From the NCBI RefSeq assembly GCF_048544455.1, contig NC_133532.1, positions 12,402,948 to 12,466,947 of the forward strand: a DNA stretch of 64,000 bases, written 5' to 3'. This stretch comes from Silene latifolia. Its lineage: Eukaryota > Streptophyta > Magnoliopsida > Caryophyllales > Caryophyllaceae. Positions within the stretch are counted from its first letter, which is position 1; each line of letters opens with the position of its first letter. Positions 21,785 through 31,626 of the stretch are shown piece after piece. The notes under the pieces are model-generated. The model was not told where the DNA came from. It saw nothing but the letters and a program-made list of their open reading frames with translations, and made no database searches. The translations under genes were made by a program, and so were the position numbers.

Positions 21785-22087
21785 TGTAATATCCCGGTCC
21801 AAACTCGTTCGGGAGCGGTTACTTATAATAGCTCATCAGACTGTGTACATAGCCCACGTACAGATCAACACGAGTCCTTTATAGCACATTTTGTGCTCGC
21901 TCATGCTCATCCCGGGAACCTTCCCAAGAGGTCACCCATCCTAAGATTACTCCCAATCAAGCACGCTTAACTGTGGAGTTCTTTTGTATGGATGACCATA
22001 AAAGAAAGTGCACTTTCTTGATATGAGTAGTATTTCCAATCCCTTTAAGCTTATCACTGGACCTCTTCAATTAACGTGGGTGTTACA
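21785..22087 (-). mobile_element. Cassandra-like TRIM LTR carrying a 5S rRNA-like segment, in OSC intron 9
   Basis: On the minus strand the segment begins TGTAACACCC and ends in ATTACA, as Cassandra LTRs do. Plus-strand positions 21911-22000 read like the complement of 5S rRNA, with GAGGTCACCCATCC and CAAGCACGCTTAACTG, which cover the 5S internal promoter region. Only one LTR is present, so it is a solo LTR. A clean 5 bp target duplication is not obvious. Confidence 0.8.
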
Positions 22088-22286
22088 ATAGTGGATAAAT
22101 TATTTTAAACCGTCGACAATTTCAAAAAACTATCCAAATTATTTATCCCACCCAAAATATTTCATTAAACAATCGAGAAATGAAGAAAATGTAAGCTATG
22201 CGCATTGTCACATATCGACAATTAATGAAGAAAAATATGAGTTTACCAAATTTCACATATATGTGGCGGTTTACCTAACGACGTAG

Positions 22287-22409
22287 GTGAAAGATAATCC
22301 ATCGGACGATTTTAAGAGCATGCATCGTCACATATCGAAGGGATCATGGACTTTTTCGGATCAAGATCATGGGTGGCAGGTATCTGATTGTACTGCTGAA
22401 GCCCTTAAG
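22287..22409 (+). CDS. OSC exon 10 with the catalytic DCTAE motif
   Basis: It follows ACGTAG and reads [20 protein letters not shown], then [15 protein letters not shown] before GTAAAT. Asp486 of DCTAE is the residue that protonates the epoxide of oxidosqualene; it is intact. Confidence 0.94.
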
Positions 22410-22531
22410 GTAAATAAACAACAACTATAATTTGAAGAGATTATAGTTTTTTTTAAGAAATGTGTTGAATATATAGTATTTGACATTTTACTAATTTGAA
22501 TTAATGTGTTAATTTGTTGTTTATTGTGAAG

Positions 22532-22630
22532 TGTTGCTTGATTTTATCGACTATGAAACCAGAAATTGTTGGAGAAAAGATGGATTCTAAGTTGCTCAAT
22601 GAAGCTGTTAATGTCATACTTAGTCTTCAG
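22532..22630 (+). CDS. OSC exon 11
   Basis: It follows TTGTGAAG and reads CCLILSTMKPEIVGEKMD to NVILSLQ before GTACCA. Confidence 0.9.
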
Positions 22631-22667
22631 GTACCATCACAATTACATGAGAAAAAGGATTACGCAT

Positions 22668-22880
22668 CTGAGGTAGTACCTCAGACCTTATAGTTTTTGA
22701 GCATATACAGATTTTTTTTCTGAGCATATTACCATTTATAAATATAGTTTTTGAGCAATATTGTATTTTTTTAGTGTAATGTTTTAGTAAATGTGCTCAA
22801 AAACTTTATATTAAAACAAAACTCAAAAACTTTAAAATAAAACTCAGAAAATAAACAATAAGAGGTATTACATCAGATGT
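22668..22880 (+). mobile_element. Small MITE-like inverted-repeat element in OSC intron 11
   Basis: The ends CATCTGAGGTAGTACCTC and the complement of CATCTGATGTAATACCTC are inverted repeats, and inner blocks such as TTTTTGAGCA also recur inverted. Length is about 210 bp. The target duplication is not clear. Confidence 0.55.
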
Positions 22881-23156
22881 ATAGTCTATAAATTGTAATT
22901 ACATTGTTTCCCTTACTACTCCGCAGGTTTACCTAATTTGTTTAATTCCCTAACAAATCGTGAATTAATTCTTTTGAATTACATTAAATTATGGTCTTTA
23001 GTTATAATTTTATTGAATTATATATACTCTATTTTGAACGAATTGCGTATTTGTATTATGAATTTGAATACGTCGTATTACAAATCTGATCACCATGCTT
23101 CTCTGTAGTAGTAAACTTGGTTTCTTTAACTAACATTTTGCATGCTTGATGAAAAG

Positions 23157-23213
23157 AGTAAAAATGGAGGATTCTCTGCATGGGAGCCAGCTGGCGCTCC
23201 TGCATGGCTGGAG
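23157..23213 (+). CDS. OSC exon 12
   Basis: It follows GAAAAG and reads SKNGGFSAWEPAGAPAWLE before GTAATC, a QW-type repeat. Nineteen codons. Confidence 0.9.
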
Positions 23214-23597
23214 GTAATCAACTAACAACTCCCTTATTTTTAAAAAGGGAGTAATCTTAAAAACGTTGATTTCAATAGGGAGTAAAATCTAATTTACTCT
23301 TTTTTTATTTAAATATTGAATAGAAATTATAGTACTCATCTGCGTTCATTCGTTCCAACAATTTATTTACCTTTTTTTATTTCTTATAAAGAGTTTAATT
23401 AACGGCAAATACATGATCTTGACAAATAAAGTATTATACGGTTAATAATCATTTCATTGTAGCAACATGCATAAAGGGTAACTTTTAGAAGAATAAAGTG
23501 AAATTAAATCTTAGATTACGAAAGTAATTTTTTTTTCTTTTATTTCAAACATAATATTTGAAATTGACTTTTATTTCCTCCTCCTATGTGATTTCAG

Positions 23598-23644
23598 CTT
23601 CTCAACCCAACAGAATTTTTCGCGGACATTGTCATCGAGTATGA
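23598..23644 (+). CDS. OSC exon 13
   Basis: It follows ATTTCAG and reads LLNPTEFFADIVIEY plus two bases before GTAAGT; the split codon is completed in exon 14. Confidence 0.9.
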
Positions 23645-24099
23645 GTAAGTGTGAATAATACTAGACAAATAGCCAATGTCAATTAATATTAAATTTGTGT
23701 CCATTGGTGGAATTAAGTTATTCATAAACTTTCTATGTTCCAATAAATAATTATTTATTATCTTTTCTTATAAAGAAAATTTTAAAACATAGGTAAGTGT
23801 TGTCTAACCTCGCCCCTTCCAAGCTTGTAAATTAACAAAAAAAACATGTTGTATTAGGGACAAGCACGAGTCATCCCGGCCCTCCCAAACTCGCTTTCCT
23901 AGATAAACTAGTTCAGGGTTTGGTCAGAGGAGGCCGGACGTTGGCCGGCCTCGGGTTAGCCTCGCCCGGCCTAAAGAAACGTCTAACCTAACTCTTATAT
24001 TTTAGAAAAAATTTCTATTTAAATGAAAATAAATATAAGAACACTGACGACACATAAAAAAGAGTGGGAGAGTATGTGTGTGTTTTACTATCAATATAA

Positions 24100-25053
24100 C
24101 TAGTATGGGTGCCCGGCTTCGCACGAGCTACCTGTATTTAGCATTGAAATATATTTTCAATTAATTAAAACTATTTTAAAGTTGCATAACTCATAAATCC
24201 CATTAATATATTTTTCTATAATACGGAGTATATATCTTAAAATTACAGTGAAATAAATTATGAGACAACTACTCCCGCTATTAATATTTTACTTAAATCG
24301 AGTGCTTTAGCTAATTTTTCATATATACTTTCTTTTGTTCGAATTGTTACTTTTATTACATTCGTTATTATTACTTTTACTTTCACTACTCCCGCCGTAA
24401 TTATTGTTACCTAATTATTGTTACTTTCACTACTTGTACATTAATATTGATAATTTCACTACTCCCGTTGTTACTTCTGTTATTTTCACTACTCCCGCTC
24501 GTTGTTAATATTATTACTTTGACTATTCAAATGAGTGATTCTTTTCACTACTAACAGAATTACTTTTACTCTTTAAGTATCCAATGAGTGATTACTATAT
24601 CCAATTAAGGTTACTTTTATTAACCTCACTACTCAAAATAAATATATTACATATATGCATTTAAATATATTACATATATGCATTAAATTAATTAAGTAGA
24701 AATAATTATGGAATATTATATTTTTTGGAAATCTAGCTTGATTTATTTACTTTTTAATAGTTTCCAAAATATAATATACTTATATTATAGTATTTGTTTA
24801 TGTTAAAATAATTAACATCTTTATACTAATTAATACCATAAGTGGGGTATATTTATTTTAAGGAAAATTATCATATTCCGTGTTCTCTAAATTTATACTT
24901 CAATCAAAACTATATAATATTTACATTGAAGTCCCTTGTTCAGGTCCATCGCACAGTGCTAGTGATTTAAAACTATATAGTATAATTAATTTGTATAAGT
25001 TTCTTTAATTACATTAAAGTCCCTTGGTTTCTGGAATTAATATATAGTATTGA
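24100..25053 (-). mobile_element. Non-autonomous Helitron in OSC intron 13
   Basis: Read on the minus strand it starts TCAATACTATATATTAATTC and ends with a GC-rich hairpin (GTGCGAAGCCGGGCAC) and CTAG. It lies between A and T, with no target duplication, as Helitrons do. The interior has repeats with ATTACGGCGGGAGTAGTG. A second member of the family is at 54862-55640. No Rep/helicase is encoded. Confidence 0.87.
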
Positions 25054-25104
25054 TTGTAATTATATCTTCATTGAAAAATAATGCACTAATTGTAAGATTT
25101 GTAG

Positions 25105-25248
25105 GTATGTGGAATGCACTAGTTCAGCAATTGAGGCCTTGGTATTGTTCAAAAAGTTATACCCTATGCATAGGAAAGAAGAAATTGAAACGTCTATTGC
25201 CAAGGCGTCCAAGTTCATCGAGAATATCCAATATTCCAATGGTTCATG
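25105..25248 (+). CDS. OSC exon 14
   Basis: It follows TTTGTAG and reads [20 protein letters not shown] to ENIQYSNGS plus two bases before GTATGT. Phase matches exons 13 and 15. Confidence 0.92.
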
Positions 25249-25374
25249 GTATGTTGATATTATTTACTCGTAAATTGCAGCAGAAATTAAAAATGAAACT
25301 TTAGGATAGTAAAATTTTAATCTTTCGATTATTAATGTTTTGATACAAAGGGAAGCAAAGCGAGGGAGGAGCAA

Positions 25375-25560
25375 TGTTAAAGGTAGTGTAAGATACCAAG
25401 TTTTCAAACTAAGATATCTAGTAGCTATAAGAACAATCTAGAGTATTAGAGAACTATCCAATTATTTAGCTCATTTCTAAATATTTCCACGTACTCCTAT
25501 AAATATAGATATAATGCTTATCAGTAAGCATGTAGTCTGTAAGCTCTTATGGAGCTAACA
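25375..25560 (+). repeat. Possible short copia-type solo LTR in OSC intron 14
   Basis: The stretch from TGTTAAAGGTAGTG to GGAGCTAACA has TG...CA ends and a TATA-like TATAAATATAGA near 25499, followed by a short transcribed-looking tail. No matching 5 bp repeats flank it, so the call is tentative. Confidence 0.35.
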
Positions 25561-25639
25561 AGGTCTTGCCACAATATCGTCTCCCCCACATAACAAAAGA
25601 TGATTTGAAACTCTTCATCTTCGGATCTAGGGTTTGAAG

Positions 25640-26308
25640 AGTGGAAGAGGAAAGAGTAGTATATAATGAGGGGTTTGATAGAGAAAGGGACAAAGGCAAT
25701 AAAGCTGCTTTAAGATATTCTATAAGAGATCATAAAGGTAATGTTATTTTGTTGGGAGCAAAAAAGTGCGGATCCAATAGTATTCTTGTTGTGGAACCTC
25801 TCACTTTAAAAAAAAAGCATTTTAGCAGCTAAGTACTTAGGAATCTCAAAGTTAATTGTGGAGGGTGATAATTTATGTGTTATTAACTCAATCCGTAATA
25901 CTTGGCAAATTCCTTACTAGACCTTCATGTTTTCGATGAAGTGATAATTAAACATTATTTTCGTGAAACCAACAAGGTTGCTGACTTCATGACTTCTATT
26001 GGACATTCATGTCCAACTCTTTCGAGGTGGTTTGATAGTCGATGTTTTCAACATACATCTCTCATTCGAAAGGATGAGATAGATTAGTATTATCCCAAGG
26101 ATCAATCTATATTTTTTACCTTGCGAAAAAAAAATAATAAGAAAGCTAGAGAAAGGATGAGATAGATTAGTATTGTTGTATTTTATGGGCCGGTTTTTTT
26201 TGGGCCATAATATGTCGTTTGTAATGGTTGTGCCCAGACACATCTACCAATTTACTACGGTTTCGATTATTCAATACATCTACTTACCTTTTATCAAAAA
26301 AAAAAATG
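25640..26308 (+). pseudogene. LINE 3' fragment with RNase H domain, in OSC intron 14
   Basis: Frames around 25650-26087 read SIRDHKGNVILLGAKKCGSN, then ISKLIVEGDN and FRETNKVADFMTSIGHSC, the blocks of an RNase H-like domain at the end of plant LINE ORF2. The frame shifts near 25808 and again near 25915. A 3' tail with A-rich runs follows, ending in a poly(A) stretch at 26298-26307. The 5' end is truncated, as is usual for LINEs. Confidence 0.7.
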
Positions 26309-26390
26309 TAATATCATACACATTCAACATATAAATAAAATTATTAATGTTGGATATCGTGCTCACTACATTTCCTACCAAAATCCCAAC

Positions 26391-26535
26391 AAGAAGTCTT
26401 TGCTTAATGGTTAAGACGGAGGGTATCGTGACAATAGGTCACGGGTTTGTGTCCCCCTCCCCAATCAATTGTACTAGCCTTCCGCCTCATTTAAACTGGA
26501 AAAAAAAGTGTAATTTAAAAAAAAAAAAAAGCAAA
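26391..26535 (+). mobile_element. tRNA-derived SINE in OSC intron 14
   Basis: The head has an A-box-like CTTAATGGTTAAGACGG and a B-box-like GGTCACGGGTTTGTGTCC about 35 bases later, the spacing of an RNA polymerase III promoter. A body of about 60 bases and a long poly(A) tract (from 26498, with interruptions) follow. Lengths and order fit a plant SINE. Target duplications were not resolved. Confidence 0.65.
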
Positions 26536-27199
26536 GAAAAAAGAAAAGAAAAGAAAAAAAAAACATAGCGTGATAAGAGTTTTTGATCTTATATAAATGT
26601 TAAAATATACTCTATCCATTCAACTCCACTTTGCAAATATTTCTTTTTCGTCCATTAAACTCCACTTTACATGTTTCCTTATTCGGCTAAGAAAATGATC
26701 ATTCTATCTTTATTGAAAATTTATATTTACAAAAAATGTCATCCATACCCCACATTAATCCACCATAAATCCTCACCTTTATGTTTTTTAATATTTTTTT
26801 AACCTCTCTATTCTCTTTCCCTATATACTTTTAATAGTTTTTTTAACCCATTCCTTAATACCCGTGCAAAAAGTAAACTTACAGAATAATAAAATATTGA
26901 TATTCACCATAGATAAATTAAAGCTTTCATTAAAAAAAATCTTTAAATGGGAAACAGTAATACATAAAGAGTAAGTATTGTAAAACGGTTTTTAGAATAA
27001 AACATTGTAAAATATAATATAGCAAAGATTTTAATACCTTTATCATATGGTTTGCAGAAGTTATTTTAATGGAGTTATTTAAATAAAACATTAGTACTTA
27101 ATTTTTGTATAAAATAGTTTTATACGAGAGTTATTGGTACATAAAATATGGGTTAACTTTCTGTAAAAATATGTGATTATGGATCATGAATTTATGTAG

Positions 27200-27377
27200 G
27201 TATGGAAACTGGGGAGTATGCTTTATATATGGGACATTTTTTGCAGTAAAAGGACTAACCGCAGCTAGTAAAACCTACTCTAACTGTACTTCTATTAGGA
27301 AGGCAGTTAAATTTCTTCTTACATCTCAAAAAGAGGATGGTGGATGGGGAGAGAGCTATCTATCCGCCCCAAAAAAG
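27200..27377 (+). CDS. OSC exon 15
   Basis: It follows TTATGTAG and reads YGNWGVCFIYGTFFAVKGL, then QKEDGGWGESYLSAPKK (a QW repeat) before GTACCT. Reading through the donor gives a longer open frame, but the phase and the family pattern support this end. Confidence 0.92.
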
Positions 27378-27554
27378 GTACCTTCTTTTATTCAAATAAA
27401 AAATAACCATGGTAAGTTTTTCCTAAAAAAAGAATTAGGTTCCTTTTTTTCTTATCAATGCGTAAATGCAATAATGCTCTTGACATTTATGGAGACAATG
27501 TTCGGTCCAGGTTTGGACATATGTTCCGCCCTAACTTGTGATTATCAAACACAG

Positions 27555-27632
27555 GATTTTGTGCCATTAAAAGGTCGATCTCATTTAGTTCAGACCGCGT
27601 GGGCATTGATGAGTCTCATTTATACAAGACAG
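27555..27632 (+). CDS. OSC exon 16
   Basis: It follows ACACAG and reads DFVPLKGRSHLVQTAWALMS to IYTRQ before GTATCC. It appears to be one residue shorter than the family norm in the KGRSHL loop. Confidence 0.9.
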
Positions 27633-27728
27633 GTATCCTAATCATCCATCCTCATTACTATTTTGTATAGTTATATTTTTAACTTGGCATAAAAGTGTAT
27701 ATGTAATTCAATCTTATTATTACACCAG

Positions 27729-27812
27729 ATGGAGAGGGATCCTACTCCATTACATCGTGCAGCAAAACTATTGATTAATTCACAACTACAAAACGGTGAT
27801 TTTCCTCAGCAG
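27729..27812 (+). CDS. OSC exon 17
   Basis: It follows ACACCAG and reads [19 protein letters not shown] to GDFPQQ before GTAAAT; it is the last QW-type repeat. Confidence 0.92.
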
Positions 27813-27929
27813 GTAAATTTTACATAATGTTAATTTTATAGTTACTTTTTTTTTTTAATATCTATTACTTATTCAATAATGTAGCTATTATTTCTAATGG
27901 AAATTGACACGCATTCACGCATTAAACAG

Positions 27930-28043
27930 GAAATTACAGGAGCATCCATTAAGACCCTTATGATACATTATCCAATGCACCGGAATATATTTCCATTGTG
28001 GGCGATCGCTGAATACAGGAGATGTATTAATCCGGAGTTTTAA
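27930..28043 (+). CDS. OSC exon 18 with stop
   Basis: It follows AAACAG and reads EITGASIKTLMIHYPMHRNI, then FPLWAIAEYRRCINPEF and TAA at 28041-28043. Thirty-seven residues close the protein at its expected length. Confidence 0.92.
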   Translation, partial: EITGASIKTLMIHYPMHRNIFPLWAIAEYRRCINPEF

Positions 28044-28555
28044 TGTCTTAACTAAAAGATTATTATGCGGTTATATCAAAGCATAATAAATATAAAATAT
28101 GGTCATTATGAATCCTTATAGAAGACTAATTATATTAGTGAATTAGCTTAAAATGCATGCAAATTTGCACGAAAAATATAAATTTATATTTAAATTTTCA
28201 TTTTCAAATTGCTTTAAGGAAAATTTAAAAATTAATATAAAATCAAGTATGGAACAATGGAATATTGTAGATATCAAATTAAAGATGAAACATCCCCTAT
28301 TTACTAAATGAATAGAAGTCTCTACATTTTTTTCCCGCCTAACATTATAACCTGTAAAAAATATACTCTAAAATCATTGCTATAATTAAATATATGTCAC
28401 ATCTAAATCATTTGCTATAATTAAATATAAGTCACGCCTAAATGAATAATGTCACTGTAAAATATATGTAAGAATATAAAAAATATACTCTAAAGATTAT
28501 TGCTATAATTAAATATATGTCACACCTAAATCATTGCTAAAATTAAATAGGGTTA

Positions 28556-29692
28556 TTTAATAACAATACTCCAAACTATAGGCGTTCTTCTCAAAATACT
28601 CTACACTCTAATTTAACTCACAATATACCATACAATAACCTTCCTCTTCTTATATTATACTAGGGTCGGTTTTAACCTGTAAAAACAGGTCAAAAACTTA
28701 TGTGGGTCCCATCAGCACCACTACATCAGCTACTCAAACACTACCACCAGGCCACTTCCTTCTTCAAGATTCACAAGCACAACAACGACATCCATCTACA
28801 CCGACACCACTATCCCGCTGCCACCAAACCAGCTACACACCATCACGGCATCACCGTCACTACACCCTTACTTAACTGACCAGTGCTTGCTTCCTTACCC
28901 AACCAATGACAACGCTTAAGCACTCCCGCCAATTAACACACATTTCAGCCTACCTGCAACTCTAACCCGTCTCCTTGCCTCCCCTCTAACAGCAGCCACC
29001 ACCATGTCCCAAAGCCTACCTTAGTCCACGACATTTTAGCCACCACAAACCACCAAACAACCCATCACAAACCTGTCTCCACCAGCCCTAAACACGTCCT
29101 CAAACCAATGTATACACTGACCAACAACATTCAATCACCTCACGTGCCAGGCTTGAACTCGCCACTGACCAGCAACATTCAATCACCTCCATCACCCTAA
29201 ACCTGCCCGAAATCATCCACAAACAACCCCTTTGACAGCCCTAAATCCACACCCAGGCCGACCGATTCAAGCGCGCTTGTACAACTCTCGACCCAGGCAA
29301 CAATCAATGTAAACCCGAGATCCCTAAATCAATTTTAGGCAAATGTTAATTTGGAATAAGGGGTCATGAAAGGTGGTCGTTCACGAGTGGGGTGGGGGGA
29401 GGGAAGGCGTGGGTGGTCCGTAATTAAATAGGGCATTGGTGGTTGTGGTTGTGGTGGATGGTGGTTGTTGACTGTTGTGGTGGGGTGATGATTAATGGAG
29501 AAAGGTTAGGTGGGTAATGGCTTAATTAGTAGGTTTGTAAGGAGAGTAAAGGGGGAGTGACTTGCTAAAGAGGTAGTCGGTCATCCGAGTGTAGTATGAG
29601 AAGAGACGTCAATTCTATGTTTTATTGTGAGTTAAATTAAAGTGTAGAGTATTTTGAGAAGACCACCAATAGTTTGTAGTATTCTTATTAAA
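28556..29692 (+). mobile_element. TIR element of unassigned superfamily
   Basis: Inverted repeats of about 75-80 bases at 28558-28636 and 29611-29690 share the block TCTTCTCAAAATACTCTACA. The interior is CA/CT-rich on its left half and G-rich on its right half, resembling gene-leader sequence, but has no long ORF. It inserted inside Helitron-derived repeats. A target duplication is not clear. Confidence 0.65.
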
Positions 29693-30596
29693 TGAATAAT
29701 GTCACTGTAAAATATACTGTAAGAATATAAAAAATACTCTAAAATTATTGTGATAATTAAATACATGTCACACCTAAATCATTGCTAAAATTAAATATAT
29801 GTCACGCTTAAATGAATAATGTCACTGTAAAATATAATGTTAAAATATATAACAAAGGGAATTCTCAATCATTGTTGTAAAAATATATGCCAAAGGGAAT
29901 TCGATATCTACTAAGAGAATAGACATTCTGAAATTTTTTCCGCCAAAGTACACCGACTCAAATATGGAAATAAATGTGTCTTTCATTAAACAAATCTTTT
30001 CATCAAATTAATATTCTTTTTATCAAACTATAATAATTTCAATCAACTCTAAATTATACTTCTTTAATTAAAATAAAATAACATATGTATTAAATTATAA
30101 ACGACAAATAACTAAATCTTTCATTTGTGCTATTAACAGAGAAGTCTTTGGCTCATCCTTATTATGCACAAAACTAAACTATAAACAATTATTATTAACT
30201 TCGCGACAAAAAAAAAAGAAATTTATTATAATAATTTGATAAAGTCGAGAAAATGAAATCTCTGACTTTGATGTATAAAAAAAATAGGTGGATCTCCAAA
30301 TCGAGAAAATCGAGAACATATTTCATACTACGTAACATCCCCTATTTACTTAAAGAATAGGTGGATCTCGAAATTTTCCCGCCTAAAATTTTAGCATTTA
30401 GAATTGGCCTTATTATTATAATCTATTCTATAGGTATATCTTGAACTATAAATGGATATAATCTTTTAATTGGATATATTCATAAAATTGAAATGCTTAG
30501 AATATGCACAAATTTGATATGCAAAAGTTTCCTTCCACAATTTTTATGATAAAAAATTCATTGATTTTCTATGAGATAAGAAATTGTGGATTAAAA

Positions 30597-30919
30597 TCTC
30601 CTATATACTAAAAGATTAATAGATCTCTAAATCCTCATGTTTAAATTTCCGGCCTAGGTAATATTCTACTGATTTCCTAATTAATTAATGTTCAATATCA
30701 ATATTTACTAAACAATATTTATCTCTTAATTTATTTTCATAACATCAATCATTTTTAACTTTTACATAAATAAGGCTAATAAAATATCGTCTTGGAATTA
30801 CATTTGCAAATTTTCTACCCTTTTCAAAATGGAGGTAAACTGCATTAGTTTAATTAATTGTCAAATTCTGTAATATCTTATCAAAAATACCGTGCATATT
30901 TGCACGGGAGGTACACTAG
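30597..30919 (+). mobile_element. Short non-autonomous Helitron
   Basis: It starts A|TCTCCTATATACTAAAAG and ends with the hairpin CCGTGCATATTTGCACGG, GAGGTACA and CTAG|T, for a length of 323 bp. The start could instead be one of the related upstream 5' ends. Confidence 0.65.
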
Positions 30920-31084
30920 TGTAAATACAATTAATTTGTTTATTATGAGAAGACCCATTAATCTTCTCTTTCAAATCATTTGTAATTAACACAAATATAG
31001 ACTGCTCATTAGATTCGTAGTTGAAATGTCATCATATGAGCCTTGGAGAAAATTATAAGAGAGACGACGTGATAACATTATTCA

Positions 31085-31338
31085 CAAATACTATCCTACA
31101 ACCAGTTGTATATTAGCATTGTACAACCGTCTCAAAGTTGTTGAGCTATTACACAAAGTTGTTGAGCTATTTTACAAGTTACTGAGCTACTTTACAAAGT
31201 TATTGAGTTTAATAATTATTCTGTTAAGCTCAATAACTTTGTATCATAGCTCGATAATTATATTATTAGAGCTCGATAACTTTATAACAAAGCTCAACTC
31301 CATTAAATAAGTTGTATATACAACCAGTTGTATAATAC
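31085..31338 (+). mobile_element. Foldback (hairpin) element
   Basis: CAACCAGTTGTATA occurs near both ends. Several GAGCTA(C/T)TTTACAAAGTT blocks on the left are mirrored by AACTTTGTATCATAGCTC and related blocks on the right, so the whole segment can fold on itself. It could yield a hairpin RNA. No target duplication was identified. Confidence 0.5.
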
Positions 31339-31545
31339 ATTAATTGAACATTATTCTAGCATAGGACGAACCAAAAACATTTTCTAAACGGCTCAACTGC
31401 CATTTAATACCCACAATCTTCTAAAATTTGATAATTGATTATAGTCATTATACACCATTAAATTAGTCTTTCAAGTGAATTGTGATAATAGAATAGTCTC
31501 ATATATATGTGTTATTGTTTTACCATGAAATCTTATATCTTATAT

Positions 31546-31548
<3 letters not shown>

Positions 31549-31622
<74 letters not shown>
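31549..31622. repeat. (AT)n microsatellite at the left end of E1
   Basis: About 36 AT units, uninterrupted. An ORF through it (repeated Tyr-Ile) is meaningless. Confidence 0.95.

Positions 31623-31623
<1 letters not shown>

Positions 31624-31626
<3 letters not shown>

Larger units (their letters stand above)
15527..28043 (+). pseudogene. Oxidosqualene cyclase, beta-amyrin-synthase-like, disrupted by a MULE in exon 1
   Basis: The enzyme family folds 2,3-oxidosqualene into triterpene skeletons at the ER membrane. Exons: 15527-15543 plus 16653-16836, 16920-17105, 18810-18899, 18977-19174, 19259-19343, 19515-19681, 19778-19969, 20079-20192, 21633-21755, 22287-22409, 22532-22630, 23157-23213, 23598-23644, 25105-25248, 27200-27377, 27555-27632, 27729-27812 and 27930-28043. 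With the MULE removed they give 2,280 bases: 759 residues plus TAA, the usual OSC length, with consistent GT-AG borders, matching phases and no stop. The catalytic DCTAE motif is at residues 486-490. MWCYCR at 256-261 is the beta-amyrin-synthase form, where lupeol synthases carry Leu in place of Trp. QW-type repeats such as EDGGWGES are present. Splice sites were assigned by eye. The MULE separates MWRLK from the rest, so this allele is probably null. The exact product is not certain. Confidence 0.9.
28044..30919 (+). repeat. Helitron-derived cluster downstream of the OSC gene
   Basis: Helitron-like 5' ends recur at 28293 and 30339 (both TCCCCTATTTACT) and at 30597 (TCTCCTATATACTAAAAG). One 3' end with the hairpin CCGTGCATATTTGCACGG and CTAG is at 30888-30919. 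Repeated blocks such as AAATGAATAATGTCACTG occur near 28441, 29690 and 29811. A 1.1 kb inverted-repeat element (28556-29692) splits the array. No coding sequence is visible. Confidence 0.6.

Noticed and set aside
21911..22000. Genuine 5S rRNA gene
   Set aside because: Only part of the 5S sequence is present, with substitutions, and it is embedded in an LTR with TG...CA ends, so it fits Cassandra.
25641..26087. Possible host gene in OSC intron 14
   Set aside because: The frames are broken twice and read as the RNase H end of a LINE with a poly(A) tail.
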